From Hondaea fermentalgiana (lineage: Eukaryota > Sar > Bigyra > Thraustochytrida > Thraustochytriidae), in the NCBI GenBank assembly GCA_014084085.1, contig NPFB01000016.1, positions 27,495 to 91,494 of the forward strand: DNA of 64,000 nt. The letters are read 5' to 3'. The position numbers were made by a program, and so were the translations under genes. Shown here one piece after another: positions 1-10,040 of the stretch. The notes beneath the pieces are model-generated. The model did not search any database. It saw only the letters and a list, made by a program, of their open reading frames with translations, and was not told the origin of the DNA. The stretch's first letter is position 1. Every line of letters starts with the position of its first letter.

Positions 1-574
1 CAACTCTTCTACCCCGTCCATGCAGCACGTCCATGGCCTTGTCACGCCCTCCATACCTCCGCAAGGCCCGCACGCCCGCCCAGGGTCTCGCAGGTCCCGG
101 TTCTGCCTGCTTGTTCCCTAAGATGCTTGCTGATGATTAGCTGCTGATTAGGTCTTTGCCGGGCCGAAGCAACTTTGCAGGGACGGCCCGCACGCCCGCG
201 CCCTTCCGGCCGGCGTCCTCCCCCGGGGGCGCGCGCACGCTGCCGCGGCCGCGCGCCGATCGAAGCAAAGCCGCACAGGGCTGATGCCCAGAACCCCTGT
301 CAAGAAGGAGAGGTCAGATGGCACTTTACTCGCGAACTCCGTGTTAAAAAAAAATAATCTGGCTTGAAAACTGATGATGGAATGGAACGAGTTTGTGGAG
401 ATGATACGAGAAGATCGCGAAGAAAAGACAAAACAGATACTTGTGATATAGGTACTTCTACAAAATTTAGTCGAGTGAATGCGAAGAGTCTCCCTTTCTT
501 TCATCAGAAAATGAAGAGCACCGAAAGCACTGCACTCACATACAATCCTTCTTTTCCGTCGTGCATTCTCGCAC
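1..574. other. intergenic, no gene seen
   Basis: This stretch lies beyond the 3' end of the first phosphate transporter. Short open frames on both strands are low-complexity (Arg/Ala/Pro-rich in the GC-rich half, about 175-300) and match no family I recognise. The second half is AT-richer and probably contains the transporter's 3' UTR, since that gene is read leftwards and ends at 575. Confidence 0.6.
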
Positions 575-2374
575 TTAGACGAGGGTCACTTTGGCATCAT
601 CAACCGCGGTAAAGCTGGAGCTCGATGCCGGTGCCACCGCAGCAATCGGAGCGCTGCTCACGACGGCCTCCGGCGCCTCGAGGTCAGCAATGGCGTCTTT
701 GGCGGGAGAGAAAGACATGTTCTCCTCGCCATTGCCTCCGTCGCGCTTTTCGGTATCCGTGCCGTCCTTGTTGAAGTCGTGGCCAAAGTTGCGCACGAGC
801 CACTCGCGGCCTGCGCGCCGCCAGTACCACCAGAAGATAACAATGTGGAGAAGCACGAAGACAACAATGCCAACCACACCGCCCGCAATGCCAGCACCGC
901 CCATCTCCATGCCCACGCTCACGCCCAAAAAGAAGCCAGGGTAGACCAGGAAGAGAACGATGATGTAAAGAATCGGGAACACCTTGTACAGCGCGGCCAA
1001 GTCACCCAAGCGCAGCGCAGCGCCGATCGGAAGCCTGCGCATGCGCGGAATTGGATAAAACATCAAGGTGCCAAAGAGGTTGAAGAGGACGTGGCACATG
1101 GCCAGCTGAAAGCCGTGCGCGCTGTCGCTCACCAGCGACGCAAGCACACCCGTGAGTGTCGTACCAATATTAGCTCCGAGAGTGAGCGGCAGCATACCCT
1201 CAACCGATAGCGTACCCATGGCAACCAGTGGCGTTAGCGCCGACGTCGTGATGGACGACGACTGCACAAACATCGTGACGCCCGCGCCAACGATAATGGC
1301 AAGGTACCCGTTCATGTTAAGGGCTTTTTGCAAGACCTCCTCCGCGGCGCCGCGGACAGCAATGCCAAGAATCTTGACCATGGCCAGAAGCGAGACCATG
1401 AGCATCACCAACGCCATGGCAAGAGCAATCCAGCCGCCTGCTGCCTGCAGGCCAGCGTCGTAAAAGATGCCGCCCTTGTTCAGCTTGTATGCATCAAAGT
1501 GGTCCTGAGCAGCCGCGAGCACCGACGCGTTCACCGAGACGAGCCCTGACGTCGCATTGTAGTCGCAGTACGTGAACTTGGCCTGGGCCTTGGACTTGCT
1601 GTCCCCGCACCACCCCGATGCTGCAAGTTCTGACGTCGCGCATCGCTTCTGCTTGAAGGAGTGGTTGTCGCAGCTGCCACTCGTGCTTGCGTCCACGCAA
1701 AGGATCTCAGAGCAGAGATCCGACGCCGGCTTGCCAAAGGCAAAGTCACTAATGACATCCTTGTCCACAGAAATGATCTTCTTGGAGATCTTCTCCGTGA
1801 TTTTCTTCAGCGGGCCCTCCCAGTCTTCGCAACCGGATGAAGAGGTCGCCTTGTCGCACGCCTCAAAGCTCTTGGCCATGGCTTCCGTGATGAGGAAGAG
1901 GACACCTCCATTACCACCGTTGATCGCGGACGAAATGGCTTCCACTGGCAGCCAAAAGCACACGTTCATGTAGTTGAACATGTCGTGCACCGTGGCGCCC
2001 GCGAAACCACGCCGATACTGCTCGCGGTCGCCGACAAAGCCCAGCGAAACGATGGTATTGGTCACGGAGGTGCCAATGTTGGCACCGAAGATCATTGGGA
2101 TACCCACGGGCACCTCAAGGACGCCCGAGCCCGCGGCAGCTACGATGATCGACGTTGTCGTTGACGACGACTGGACCAGCACTGTTGCAAGGATACCCAC
2201 CATGAGGCCTGCAATCGGATTCTCGACAGCACCAAAGAGCGAACCAGCCGAGTCACCGGCAATGACCTTGAAGGCATCACCGAGCAGCGACAGACCAACC
2301 AGAAACCAATACAAGAAAAAGAGCACGCCTGCAAAGAGCACGAAGCCCTTTGCCACACCTTTGGCAGTCACCAT
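575..2374 (-). CDS. SLC34-type Na+/phosphate cotransporter (copy 1)
   Basis: Predicted Na+-coupled inorganic phosphate importer, 599 residues, in the plasma or another cell membrane. The family's inverted-repeat signature is present twice: QSSS at residues 68-71 followed by TTTS, and QSSS at 371-374 followed by ITTS, each followed by a GANIGT motif. Hydrophobic helices surround both, and a Cys-rich hydrophilic loop (about residues 195-300) separates the halves, as in SLC34 type II transporters. The C-terminal tail is hydrophilic and acidic. The start is the first ATG of the frame. Twenty bases upstream of it is an eight-unit hexanucleotide repeat. A paralogue lies directly upstream in the same orientation, so the pair is a tandem duplication. 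The closest animal relatives carry phosphate; the substrate here is inferred from the family. Confidence 0.93.
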   Translation of the reverse strand: MVTAKGVAKGFVLFAGVLFFLYWFLVGLSLLGDAFKVIAGDSAGSLFGAVENPIAGLMVGILATVLVQSSSTTTSIIVAAAGSGVLEVPVGIPMIFGANIGTSVTNTIVSLGFVGDREQYRRGFAGATVHDMFNYMNVCFWLPVEAISSAINGGNGGVLFLITEAMAKSFEACDKATSSSGCEDWEGPLKKITEKISKKIISVDKDVISDFAFGKPASDLCSEILCVDASTSGSCDNHSFKQKRCATSELAASGWCGDSKSKAQAKFTYCDYNATSGLVSVNASVLAAAQDHFDAYKLNKGGIFYDAGLQAAGGWIALAMALVMLMVSLLAMVKILGIAVRGAAEEVLQKALNMNGYLAIIVGAGVTMFVQSSSITTSALTPLVAMGTLSVEGMLPLTLGANIGTTLTGVLASLVSDSAHGFQLAMCHVLFNLFGTLMFYPIPRMRRLPIGAALRLGDLAALYKVFPILYIIVLFLVYPGFFLGVSVGMEMGGAGIAGGVVGIVVFVLLHIVIFWWYWRRAGREWLVRNFGHDFNKDGTDTEKRDGGNGEENMSFSPAKDAIADLEAPEAVVSSAPIAAVAPASSSSFTAVDDAKVTLV

Positions 2375-2394
2375 TCTTGTCCCTTGTCAATCGG

Positions 2395-2442
2395 TGCTTG
2401 TGCTTGTGCTTGTGCTTGTGCTTGTGCTTGTGCTTGTGCTTG
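2395..2442. repeat. (TGCTTG)8 microsatellite
   Basis: Eight perfect copies of the hexamer TGCTTG. The array ends 20 bases before the ATG of SLC34 copy 1 (sense strand CAAGCA repeats), so it probably lies in the 5' UTR or core promoter. In one minus-strand frame it would read His-Lys repeats, which is not the gene's frame. Confidence 0.95.
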
Positions 2443-3370
2443 TGTAGCAAGCTTGCAGCTTTGAGGATTCGGGTTTGCTTTGCTCGAGTTGCCAACCTTG
2501 TTCTGGCTCTGCTGCTGGCTGGTGGCTGTCTGTCTGGCTCTGCCGCCCGCCCGCCTAGCTTACGTCCTTGCTAGCTTGCGTCCTCGCCCGGCTTCTAGCT
2601 GGCCATGTCGTGGATACTACCTGCATCCGGGAGGAGGCAGCGAGCGCACCCCACGAGCTTGCTTCCTTTCTTTTCTTTTCCCAGGCCTTCCTGGGATATA
2701 CCACCTGGTATCGATTTCATCACGGCTTTCTTTCACCGCGCCAACCGCTGGCCGCCAGCCGCAGCCACCCTTTCGCCACGCGCCCACGAGCCAGCCAGGC
2801 CAGCCACCGCCGCTATACCGCAAGCCAGGCCAAGCCAAGCCGAGCCAGATACAGCAAGGCAAAGCGAAGCGAGGCGAAGCAGAGCGGGGCAGGCGCGCGA
2901 GTCGGGTGCGGACCGCGGCCCTCGGCCGCGAGATTCGCTCCCCCTCGCGGCGCGCATCTCCTCGTCGCTGGCCTCCGCGCCGCCGCCGCCGGCTCCCAGG
3001 AAGCCCCCGTCCCCACACCTGGCCCCGGGCTGTTTCGCGATGCAGGCACCTTGCTCCGAGCTGCTTCGGGGAGTTGAGGGACTCCGAGCGGGCGCGTGGC
3101 GCGGCAGGAGCCGAGTCCCTGCGAGGCGCCCCGGTGCCGGGCCGGCCGGGAGCTTCCCTCTGCAGCCGCGCACGCTTTACACGCCTGCTTGAGCGCGAAA
3201 CCGCAGCGGGCAGAGGCGGCTGACTGCAAACAGACAGACGAATGGAATGGGTGGCTGTCGAAATGCTGCAGCTGCTGTATTCGCAGCAATCAGGCGGACA
3301 TTGTAGTACTATTGTGTAGATGGCACGGAGAGAGCTATGGATTTCAGATAAAGCAACAATAGCAACAGAT

Positions 3371-3378
3371 TAGGCCTA
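3371..3378. repeat. TAGGCCTA palindrome
   Basis: First of six exact copies of this 8-bp palindrome that I found in the window, all between genes. This copy lies about 95 bases beyond the 3' end of SLC34 copy 2. Confidence 0.5.
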
Positions 3379-3473
3379 CTTGATCTTGCAAACTTCTACT
3401 ACAGACTCTACTAAAAAACCTATGCCCACGTAAATCCTTCCAACGAAAAGTCTTCCGAGCGATCTTATCATCT

Positions 3474-5276
3474 TTACACGACGGTGGCGTCTTGGGTAGG
3501 CGCAGATACTCTTTCTGCCTCCTCGGCGTTCGTGGCCGCAAACGATGTACCCTGCACGCCCGCAATCGAGGCCCCACTCGACGTAGAGGATGACGAGTCT
3601 CGGTGATCAGGATCTTGGACGTCCTTTTGCGGCTTCTGGCTGTCAAAGTCATGGCCGAACGAACGTTCGAGCCACTCACGGCCTGCCTGCTTCCAATACC
3701 ACCAGAAGAAGGCCACATGCAGCGCAATGAAGAACAAGAGGCCAAAAATGCCGCCGGCGATACCGCCGCCACCAGCACCAAAAGCCATGCTAATGCCTAG
3801 GAAGAACCCTGGGTACACAAAGAAGAGCATGAGAATGTACACGATGGGGAAAACCTTGAAAAGAGCAGCCAAGTCACCAAGACGTTGTGCTGCCGCGAGA
3901 GGGATGCGGCGAATGCGGGGAACCGGATAGAACATGAGGACTCCAAACAGGTTAAAGAGCACGTGGCACATGGCAAGCTGAAATCCATTTGCGCTGTCGC
4001 CCACAAGCGAAGCAAGCAGACCCGTCACCGTGGTTCCGATATTTGCGCCGAGCGTCAGAGGCAGCATGCCTTCGAGACTCAGCGTGCCCATGGCGACAAG
4101 CGGCGTCAAAACAGACGTTGTAATCGACGATGACTGCACAAATATCGTCACGGCGCAGCCGACCACAATGGCCAGGTAGCCATTCATATTGAAAGCCTTC
4201 TTCAGAGCCTCCTCGGCGGCACCGCGCACGGCGATGCCTAGGAGCTTCACCATGCCCAGCAACGATACCGTCAGCATGACCAGCGCAAGAAGCAACGTCA
4301 CCCAACCAGCTGACGTTTGCATTCCAGCCTCGTAAAAGCATCCTCCCTTGTTTAGCTTGTAGCTATCGAAATGCGCTTGGGCGGCCGCAAGTACTGTCGC
4401 GTTGGTGCTGATCGTGCCATCGCTAGAAATGATGCAATACTCGAACTTGGCCTTGGCTTTCTTTGATACCGTCACAGTCTCGTTTTCGGCTTCGTCAAAG
4501 TAGACTTCCCCGCAATTGGTACCCTCAACGGCGTATCCGGTTGCTGCGCAGCGCTTCTGAGAGAACTTGTGCGCGTGACACTCGTATTCACCGTTACTTT
4601 CGCTACAAAGAAGTTCTTCGCAGAGCTCGAGCGATGGTTTGCCATACGCAAAGTCTTTGATGACATCCTTGTCGACGGAAATGATTCGCTTCGAGATCTT
4701 GGCGGTAATTTTCTTGAGTGGGCCTTTCCAGTCCTCACAATCTTCTCCGTCGCACGATTCAAAGCTGCGAGCGATCGCGCGGGTGATCAAAAACAGAATC
4801 CCGCCATCTCCGCCGCGCATGGCTGATGTGAGAGCTTCCACGGGAAGCCAGAAGCACACATTCAGATAATTGAACATATCGTGAACGGTGGCGCCAGCAA
4901 AGCCTCTACGGTACTGCTCTCTGTCGCCAACAAACCCAAGGGACACAATCGTGTTGGTGACAGACGTACCGATGTTGGCTCCAAAGACCATTGGAATGCC
5001 AGTTGCCACGTCCAAGACGCCCGATCCAGCGGCAGCAACGATAATGGACGTAGTCGTGGACGATGACTGCACAAGAACGGTGGCAAGGATCCCGACCATG
5101 AGACCAGCTACGGGGTTTGACACCGCGCCGAATAGCGAGCCCGCAGAGTCGCCAGCAATCACTTTGAAGGCATCGCCAAGAAGGCTGAGCCCAGCTAGAA
5201 ACCAGTACAGAAAGAAGAGCACGCCAGCAAAAAGAGCAAAGCCCTTAGCAACGCCTACGGGGGTCAATTTCGCCAT
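3474..5276 (-). CDS. SLC34-type Na+/phosphate cotransporter (copy 2)
   Basis: 600 residues, clearly a paralogue of the neighbouring downstream gene: the N-terminal 150 residues and both QSSS repeat regions (68-71 and 381-384) are almost the same. It has the same two-fold architecture, with GANIGTS and GANIGTT motifs. Divergence is concentrated in the Cys-rich loop between the halves, which is longer and carries NET and NAT glycosylation sequons, and in the C-terminal tail, which is Ser/Thr-rich. That pattern suggests transport is conserved while surface exposure or trafficking differs. The start is the first ATG. A CT-dinucleotide tract lies about 80 bases upstream. Phosphate as substrate is inferred from the family. 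Confidence 0.93.
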   Translation of the reverse strand: MAKLTPVGVAKGFALFAGVLFFLYWFLAGLSLLGDAFKVIAGDSAGSLFGAVSNPVAGLMVGILATVLVQSSSTTTSIIVAAAGSGVLDVATGIPMVFGANIGTSVTNTIVSLGFVGDREQYRRGFAGATVHDMFNYLNVCFWLPVEALTSAMRGGDGGILFLITRAIARSFESCDGEDCEDWKGPLKKITAKISKRIISVDKDVIKDFAYGKPSLELCEELLCSESNGEYECHAHKFSQKRCAATGYAVEGTNCGEVYFDEAENETVTVSKKAKAKFEYCIISSDGTISTNATVLAAAQAHFDSYKLNKGGCFYEAGMQTSAGWVTLLLALVMLTVSLLGMVKLLGIAVRGAAEEALKKAFNMNGYLAIVVGCAVTIFVQSSSITTSVLTPLVAMGTLSLEGMLPLTLGANIGTTVTGLLASLVGDSANGFQLAMCHVLFNLFGVLMFYPVPRIRRIPLAAAQRLGDLAALFKVFPIVYILMLFFVYPGFFLGISMAFGAGGGGIAGGIFGLLFFIALHVAFFWWYWKQAGREWLERSFGHDFDSQKPQKDVQDPDHRDSSSSTSSGASIAGVQGTSFAATNAEEAERVSAPTQDATVV

Positions 5277-6914
5277 CTTGGTGCTTTCTCACTCTTGACC
5301 TGGGCCTAGCGTGGAGGAGCTCCACCTTTGTGATTTCTTGTCTTTCCTCTCTATCGCTCTCTCTCTCTCTCTCTCTCTTTGCGCCCGCTTGCTTGCATTC
5401 GGGTTTTGCTAGCGCCACAATTGCATTTCTCGACATTTTCGGATGTTCAATCTATCGCAAGGCTAAATTCATTTGTTGTCGCTGTGCCAAACATGCGAAG
5501 CTTTCCGTTTTTCGAATCTAGGCCCACTGGGTAGAGAGCGCCCGCGCTTTCACAATGAAATCTACGAGCCTGCTCAATGTCCCGAGACGGGCCTGCGTAA
5601 CCGTAACGCGGTAAGAGCTTTCTTTCTGTAACTTTGCGGCCGCGCGGAAGTTACTCGCACGTCTTTGTATTCCATGGCCTTCTTTAACTTGAAGTTGACG
5701 CACCGCTGGCTTGGACGTCGGCGCGGATTTTCTCGTCCAGTGAGGCGGAAGGGAGACTCCCTTTACCGGAAATCCGCTAGCCAATTGGTTAGCCGTGGCG
5801 CGTCAGCAACCGTCTCGCGGCTGGTTGGCTGGCTGTCTAGCTGTTCATGCTCCTTACAGCTCACCCTAACGCGTACCCGTAGCAAAAAGCAAGATAACGC
5901 ACCTACTCGACTGCCCGTCTGTACCCGCCCATCTGCCCATCTGCCAAATGAAATCCGTTTGACTCCCATCTCCGGGCCAGAAACGAGTCGACAATTGTCC
6001 AAGATTCGCTGCCCCTCCTGGGGCGAATCTCAACAGTCCAGTGACTAGTGTCGGTTTCATACTATATACTACCTTATTCGAAGAGTCCGCGCGATCAGCT
6101 ACCTGCCAGCTAGCCAGTCACTGTCCGTCAGCCAGATCGAGAATTGTCTTGACCAGAGGATGAACGATTCCTGAAAGTAGACGATTTCAGCCGCGTTTTT
6201 TAGCAGCACAGCACCGTGCGGCGCGGTACAGCATCGCGCAGCATGGCATGGAGGAGCCTTCGGGCCCAGCTTGTCTGGGTAGGGCCAGTGACGATAGCAT
6301 GCAGCACCAGAAGAGGAAAGTTTTTTTCTTCCAAAATCGTAACGGCTCTCCTGTATTCGCTACTTTGATTCGTTTCTATGGCTGGAGAGAGAACGAATTT
6401 GATTCGTCTACGTAACTGTTAAGGCCTCGAATTTGATTCTACTCCTAGTCACTCATTTCATCAGCCGGCAGAACGCACTGCGACAAAGTTGTGGAAGGGT
6501 CTACCTGACGGAAGCAAGTCTGTCGAGAGCACTTTTATGCATCACGCGCTATGCTTTCAGAAATGGCTCCCTTATTTTATTTGAACGAAAAGGAATCAAT
6601 GAGGTAGGAGTGTCGTGCATCCGCACGTGAGTGCGGTGGAGGTCATTTGCGAGATCGCCAAACCCGGCAAGAAAACAAATGAGTTTCGGCTCGCGTCTTG
6701 GAACTTTCTCGACAATTCAATGTTTACAGAAGTTTGCGTGCGCCTCAAGCCGCAGGCGATTGCCGCAGCTTCAGTTCTTTTGGCTTACAGTTAATACCTA
6801 GTAGAGCAAGACGGAGAGATGAAAGGAAAGAAACCTTGCGCTCAGAAAATTGAGAGTAATGTGCAAAAAGAGCTACTATGAGATGATGAGCAGGCAGAAA
6901 GCACTCGGATCGAC
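5277..6914. other. 1.6-kb intergenic region
   Basis: This is the largest gap between called genes. It holds the promoter of SLC34 copy 2 on the left and the 3' flank of the GOST gene on the right. Open frames are short and unconvincing. I see a CT microsatellite near 5356-5378 and a twice-repeated 12-mer, CGAATTTGATTC (6394-6405 and 6428-6439). Composition becomes AT-richer from about 6300. A non-coding RNA could hide here but nothing in the sequence argues for one. Confidence 0.55.
5356..5378. repeat. (CT)n microsatellite
   Basis: Uninterrupted CT dinucleotides, read as GA on the sense strand of SLC34 copy 2, about 80 bases upstream of its ATG. Confidence 0.9.
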
Positions 6915-8474
6915 CTAGGATTTGGCGACCCGGTCATCCCCAATGCGGTGGCCCAGACCGTCACTGTCGTCATCATCGTCGCTTGCGACGAGATCATCGT
7001 CGTCATCGTCAATGACAAAATCAGCCGACGTATGCGGCGTCTGCATCTCCAGACCAATCTGATCAAACTCGTCGAGATCCTCCGTCGTGGGAAGCTGCTG
7101 GCTGAATGCGTACTGCGCAGTAAGAGGGGAAGGGGCCCAGATATAGCAAATCTGGAGCAGAATACCGAGAAAAAAGAGGTCCCAAAAGGAGACGAGGACG
7201 AACCAGTAGCGCCACTCAATCTCGATGGAGCGCTGGAGAACCATGACCTCGAGTACAGTGAAGATCATCCAGGTAAATGCCCAGATCGCGAGAGCGCGCG
7301 CAAGACGCTGGTACATGCCAAGCTTGGCAATCTGCTGACCCTCGCGCAGCTCGTAGAGAATCTCGCTCATGGCAAAGTAGATCCAAAAGAGAATAATAAC
7401 ATCGCAAACGCTCACGATGAGCGAGGCAAAGTACAGTGGCTCCGTCGGGCGCCCGTGCTTGCTAATGTCGGCGATCCGCTGAAAGTCCAGAAGGAGCGAG
7501 GAAAAGGTGTACACAACGCCCAGCGCGAATATCTTCAAGTTCGTGCTGCGTTCGAGCCTTGGCTTGACGACACCAAAGCCGAGGCAGACGGCAAGCAAGA
7601 GCAGCGCGCTTGAGCTGCGCTTAAGCACGGAGAGTGCCGAGGAAAAGGTCAGGTCCGCGCGCATAGGACAGCATGACTTGGCACCGCTCTCGTTCATCTC
7701 CAAGTACGTGAGGAATTGTGCAAAGCGTTCCACAAGCCCCATGATTATGACGCACATGATTGCTTTCTGGAGACCGAGAATATGCTCACGGTTGCGGAGA
7801 CACAATACGAGGTAGATTGCTGCCAAGATTGCGTACCCGATACAAAGGAAACCAGACATGGGCAGAATGCCAAAGGTCCAGCCGCTCAGGTATCCATACG
7901 GGTTCAGGTATTCGAAGGTGATGTCTGCGAGAACGTCGTCTCCGAGGCAATTGTACACGAGAATCAGGTGGAAACCTGTTTCGGTGACTGCAAAAGTGTG
8001 GCTGCCGTGCGCCTCGCGGGACCCACTATCGTCGTCGCTGTCTGTGTCAGTTTGCAGGGTGAGCTCCCAGGCTTCGCTGTCTTTGAAGCTCGAAGGCGCT
8101 TCGTCGCTGCACGAGGCCTGCATTCGGCTGTCAGACGAGAGCGAGTCATCACTCCACCCGTGGAGGACCTTGATGAGAACGTTGCCAGTGTCTTCGTCTA
8201 CGAAAAGATCTTCGAGGCTGTCCTCGGAGTCTGCGGGCCGCACGGTCAACGTGACTTTGATGAGAGGGTCTGTGAGGCCGCCGATCCAACTTGGGCTGTC
8301 CTTGCGCGAGAACATGGGCATGTCCTTGATGAAGTCTACCATGTACCCGTTGTAGAGGGTCTCATTCTCAAACGAAAAGATGGACGCCTCTGTCCTTCCG
8401 CACAGCACGCTCGCCACCGCCAAGGCGACCCAGCACGCGCGTCGCCACGTCACAGCAGCAGCCGTCTTCGCCAT
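6915..8474 (-). CDS. GOST/Lung-7TM family seven-pass membrane protein
   Basis: 519 residues. An N-terminal signal peptide (about 1-28) precedes a luminal or extracellular domain of about 170 residues. Seven hydrophobic segments follow (about residues 200-460), then a hydrophilic tail with a run of aspartates. This layout is typical of the Golgi-dynamics (GOST) family, which includes GPR107/GPR108 and TMEM87. Those proteins act in Golgi/endosome trafficking rather than as classical G-protein receptors. I chose the ATG at 8474 because the longer frame begins two codons earlier at GTG. The gene is divergent from the small UBA-like gene, with about 480 bases between them. I cannot assign a GPR107 versus TMEM87 subfamily. 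Golgi location is inferred. Confidence 0.8.
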   Translation of the reverse strand: MAKTAAAVTWRRACWVALAVASVLCGRTEASIFSFENETLYNGYMVDFIKDMPMFSRKDSPSWIGGLTDPLIKVTLTVRPADSEDSLEDLFVDEDTGNVLIKVLHGWSDDSLSSDSRMQASCSDEAPSSFKDSEAWELTLQTDTDSDDDSGSREAHGSHTFAVTETGFHLILVYNCLGDDVLADITFEYLNPYGYLSGWTFGILPMSGFLCIGYAILAAIYLVLCLRNREHILGLQKAIMCVIIMGLVERFAQFLTYLEMNESGAKSCCPMRADLTFSSALSVLKRSSSALLLLAVCLGFGVVKPRLERSTNLKIFALGVVYTFSSLLLDFQRIADISKHGRPTEPLYFASLIVSVCDVIILFWIYFAMSEILYELREGQQIAKLGMYQRLARALAIWAFTWMIFTVLEVMVLQRSIEIEWRYWFVLVSFWDLFFLGILLQICYIWAPSPLTAQYAFSQQLPTTEDLDEFDQIGLEMQTPHTSADFVIDDDDDDLVASDDDDDSDGLGHRIGDDRVAKS

Positions 8475-8958
8475 GGTCACCTTCTTCGTGCACCCACGTA
8501 CGCTCGCACGCGCAAATAGCCGAGCCCTGCGCTAGCGAGCGCGAGAAACGCGCAGACAAACAGAGACACGGGACTTGGGGAGGCGAGCGGCGCGGAGACC
8601 CGACGGCGCGCAGCGGGCCGCGCGCGCAGACGGCGGCGGGACGCTCGTCGATTCGACGTTGCTTGGGGTCTTCTAGGTCACGATGCCAGACGGGCAGCGG
8701 CTCACACAAACAAGACTCCGACCACTATCTCGATAGGGTACATTCCAAATTCAGAAGTTGGCGTGTAGTCTTGTAAGAAATGTGGCGGTTGCCGGCTCCG
8801 ACCAAGGTTTTTCGGCGAATACGCACGACAAGTGTACTGAGAGTAGCCAGAAAAGGGGCGGGCAGGGGCCACCTCCGGCGCGAGCTGATGTGACGCGGAG
8901 GGAGCTGCAGACGGCAGTCGCGCGTTGACTGATGTGAAGCAGACGCCACGTCGCGACG
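8475..8958. other. divergent promoter region
   Basis: Shared upstream region of the GOST gene (leftward) and the UBA-like gene (rightward). It is GC-rich near the GOST start. No clear repeats or conserved boxes are visible. The open frames here run antisense into the UBA-like gene. Confidence 0.5.
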
Positions 8959-9435
8959 ATGCTTCGAGGGCGCACGGAGGCCAAGCTCGTGGCGCTGCAG
9001 AGCCTGGTGGAGTCTGGGGCGTCCCCGGAAGAGGTGTCTGCCATGGCGCACCGGACCATGGGCGAAAAATCGCTCGTGGACGCGCTCCAACACCCAGAGG
9101 CGACGCTGCGGATTCTCGCTGGAGATCCCGACGAGACGCGCATGGACCGCGACAAACTTCTGGCGGCGTGCGGCGGAGATGGAGAGCTTGCAAGCGATTT
9201 GCTGCACAGCGCCGGTGGAAATATTGAGGCTGCAATGCAGCTCGTTGTCGCACAAGGCGGGCAGGACCACGAACAGCGAGATGAGGCAGTCGTGGACCTT
9301 ACAGAGCGCAGGAACGGTGACAATAGCGACCTAGATATTCTTGTCGCAAAGTGTGGAGGCGACCGCGGTCTCGCGACTGATATATATGAGAATGCTGGCA
9401 AGGATCTTGCGATTGCGCTCTCGTTGCTATCATAG
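8959..9435 (+). CDS. small protein with two UBA-like repeats
   Basis: 158 residues, first ATG of the frame. Two segments share one pattern: residues near 70-102 and 125-158 both read roughly L-L/V-A-x-C-G-G-D followed by L-A-x-D-L/I, then A-G and a final hydrophobic helix. This resembles duplicated three-helix UBA/CUE-type domains, which bind ubiquitin, but the Cys-Gly-Gly-Asp loop differs from the usual Met-Gly-Phe loop. The N-terminal third is helical, with no recognised fold. The family is unassigned and ubiquitin binding is only a possibility. The protein is probably soluble: no signal or membrane segment is seen. Confidence 0.6.
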   Translation: MLRGRTEAKLVALQSLVESGASPEEVSAMAHRTMGEKSLVDALQHPEATLRILAGDPDETRMDRDKLLAACGGDGELASDLLHSAGGNIEAAMQLVVAQGGQDHEQRDEAVVDLTERRNGDNSDLDILVAKCGGDRGLATDIYENAGKDLAIALSLLS

Positions 9436-10040
9436 CCGCACTCTCTCTGTCTCTGATGTTTGACTTTTTTCTTTCTCAACCTTTTCGACGAGATTTCGAT
9501 GTCGGGCACAGGATCGGCTGCACTCGAATTTCTGCTCGATAGTCAGAAGGTCCAGCCCCCCCCCACCTTCGTGTTGTGACCATCACGAAGAATCTATAAG
9601 TTCTGTCAAGATCAAGACGGCATAGGCCTATTGAGTTATTCTCTAGAAACATGATAGGCCTAAAGGCAAACGGGGCAAATCTTTTTACTGTGTACATTCT
9701 CTGAGACTTGTTGTGGCCATCGCACCATCGCATCTGCGACCAAAGTGCGAGAGCCACATCGTTAATTGTAAACCACGCCGCGCCATTGGCAGTGGGTTGG
9801 TTGAAAAGCATGGTAATCTTCTGAACAATGAGAGACTCGAAAAATTAAGACGCCCCCGTTTTCAGCTTGTCATTGAGAAGCGGGAGGAACTCGAATGGGA
9901 GCGGACCATGCGATCCAGAGAAGGTGACTTCTCGTGGTACAGCCTCCGTGCATCGATCGCATATGCATCAGCGATGCCTCGTGTCGCGTCGCTCTCCGCC
10001 GTTCCTGGCCACACACACTCACTCGCAATTGGAAGCCTAC
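9436..10040. other. convergent intergenic region
   Basis: 3' ends of the UBA-like gene and ATG8 face each other here. The region is AT-richer than the coding DNA, has a C-homopolymer near 9557, and carries two TAGGCCTA palindromes 32 bases apart (9623-9630 and 9655-9662). No gene is supported. Confidence 0.5.
9623..9662. repeat. paired TAGGCCTA palindromes
   Basis: Two exact copies at 9623-9630 and 9655-9662 in the convergent gap between the UBA-like gene and ATG8. This is the only place in the window where two copies lie close together. Confidence 0.5.

Larger units (their letters stand above)
2375..3473. other. intergenic between SLC34 paralogues
   Basis: About 1.1 kb holding the promoter of copy 1 and the 3' flank of copy 2. 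It begins with a TGCTTG microsatellite (2395-2442). It continues with a GC-rich stretch (about 2760-3190) full of short irregular repeats of AGCC/AGGC type, then an AT-richer part. Open frames here are repeat-driven and Arg/Ala/Pro-rich, so I do not call a gene. A TAGGCCTA palindrome lies at 3371-3378. Confidence 0.6.

Noticed and set aside
2277..2495. His-Lys repeat peptide on the minus strand before SLC34 copy 1
   Set aside because: Coded by the hexamer microsatellite in the wrong frame. The transporter starts downstream at a proper ATG.
5277..6914. Small genes in the largest intergenic region
   Set aside because: Open frames there are below 130 codons, of unusual composition, and show no domain, signal or membrane pattern.
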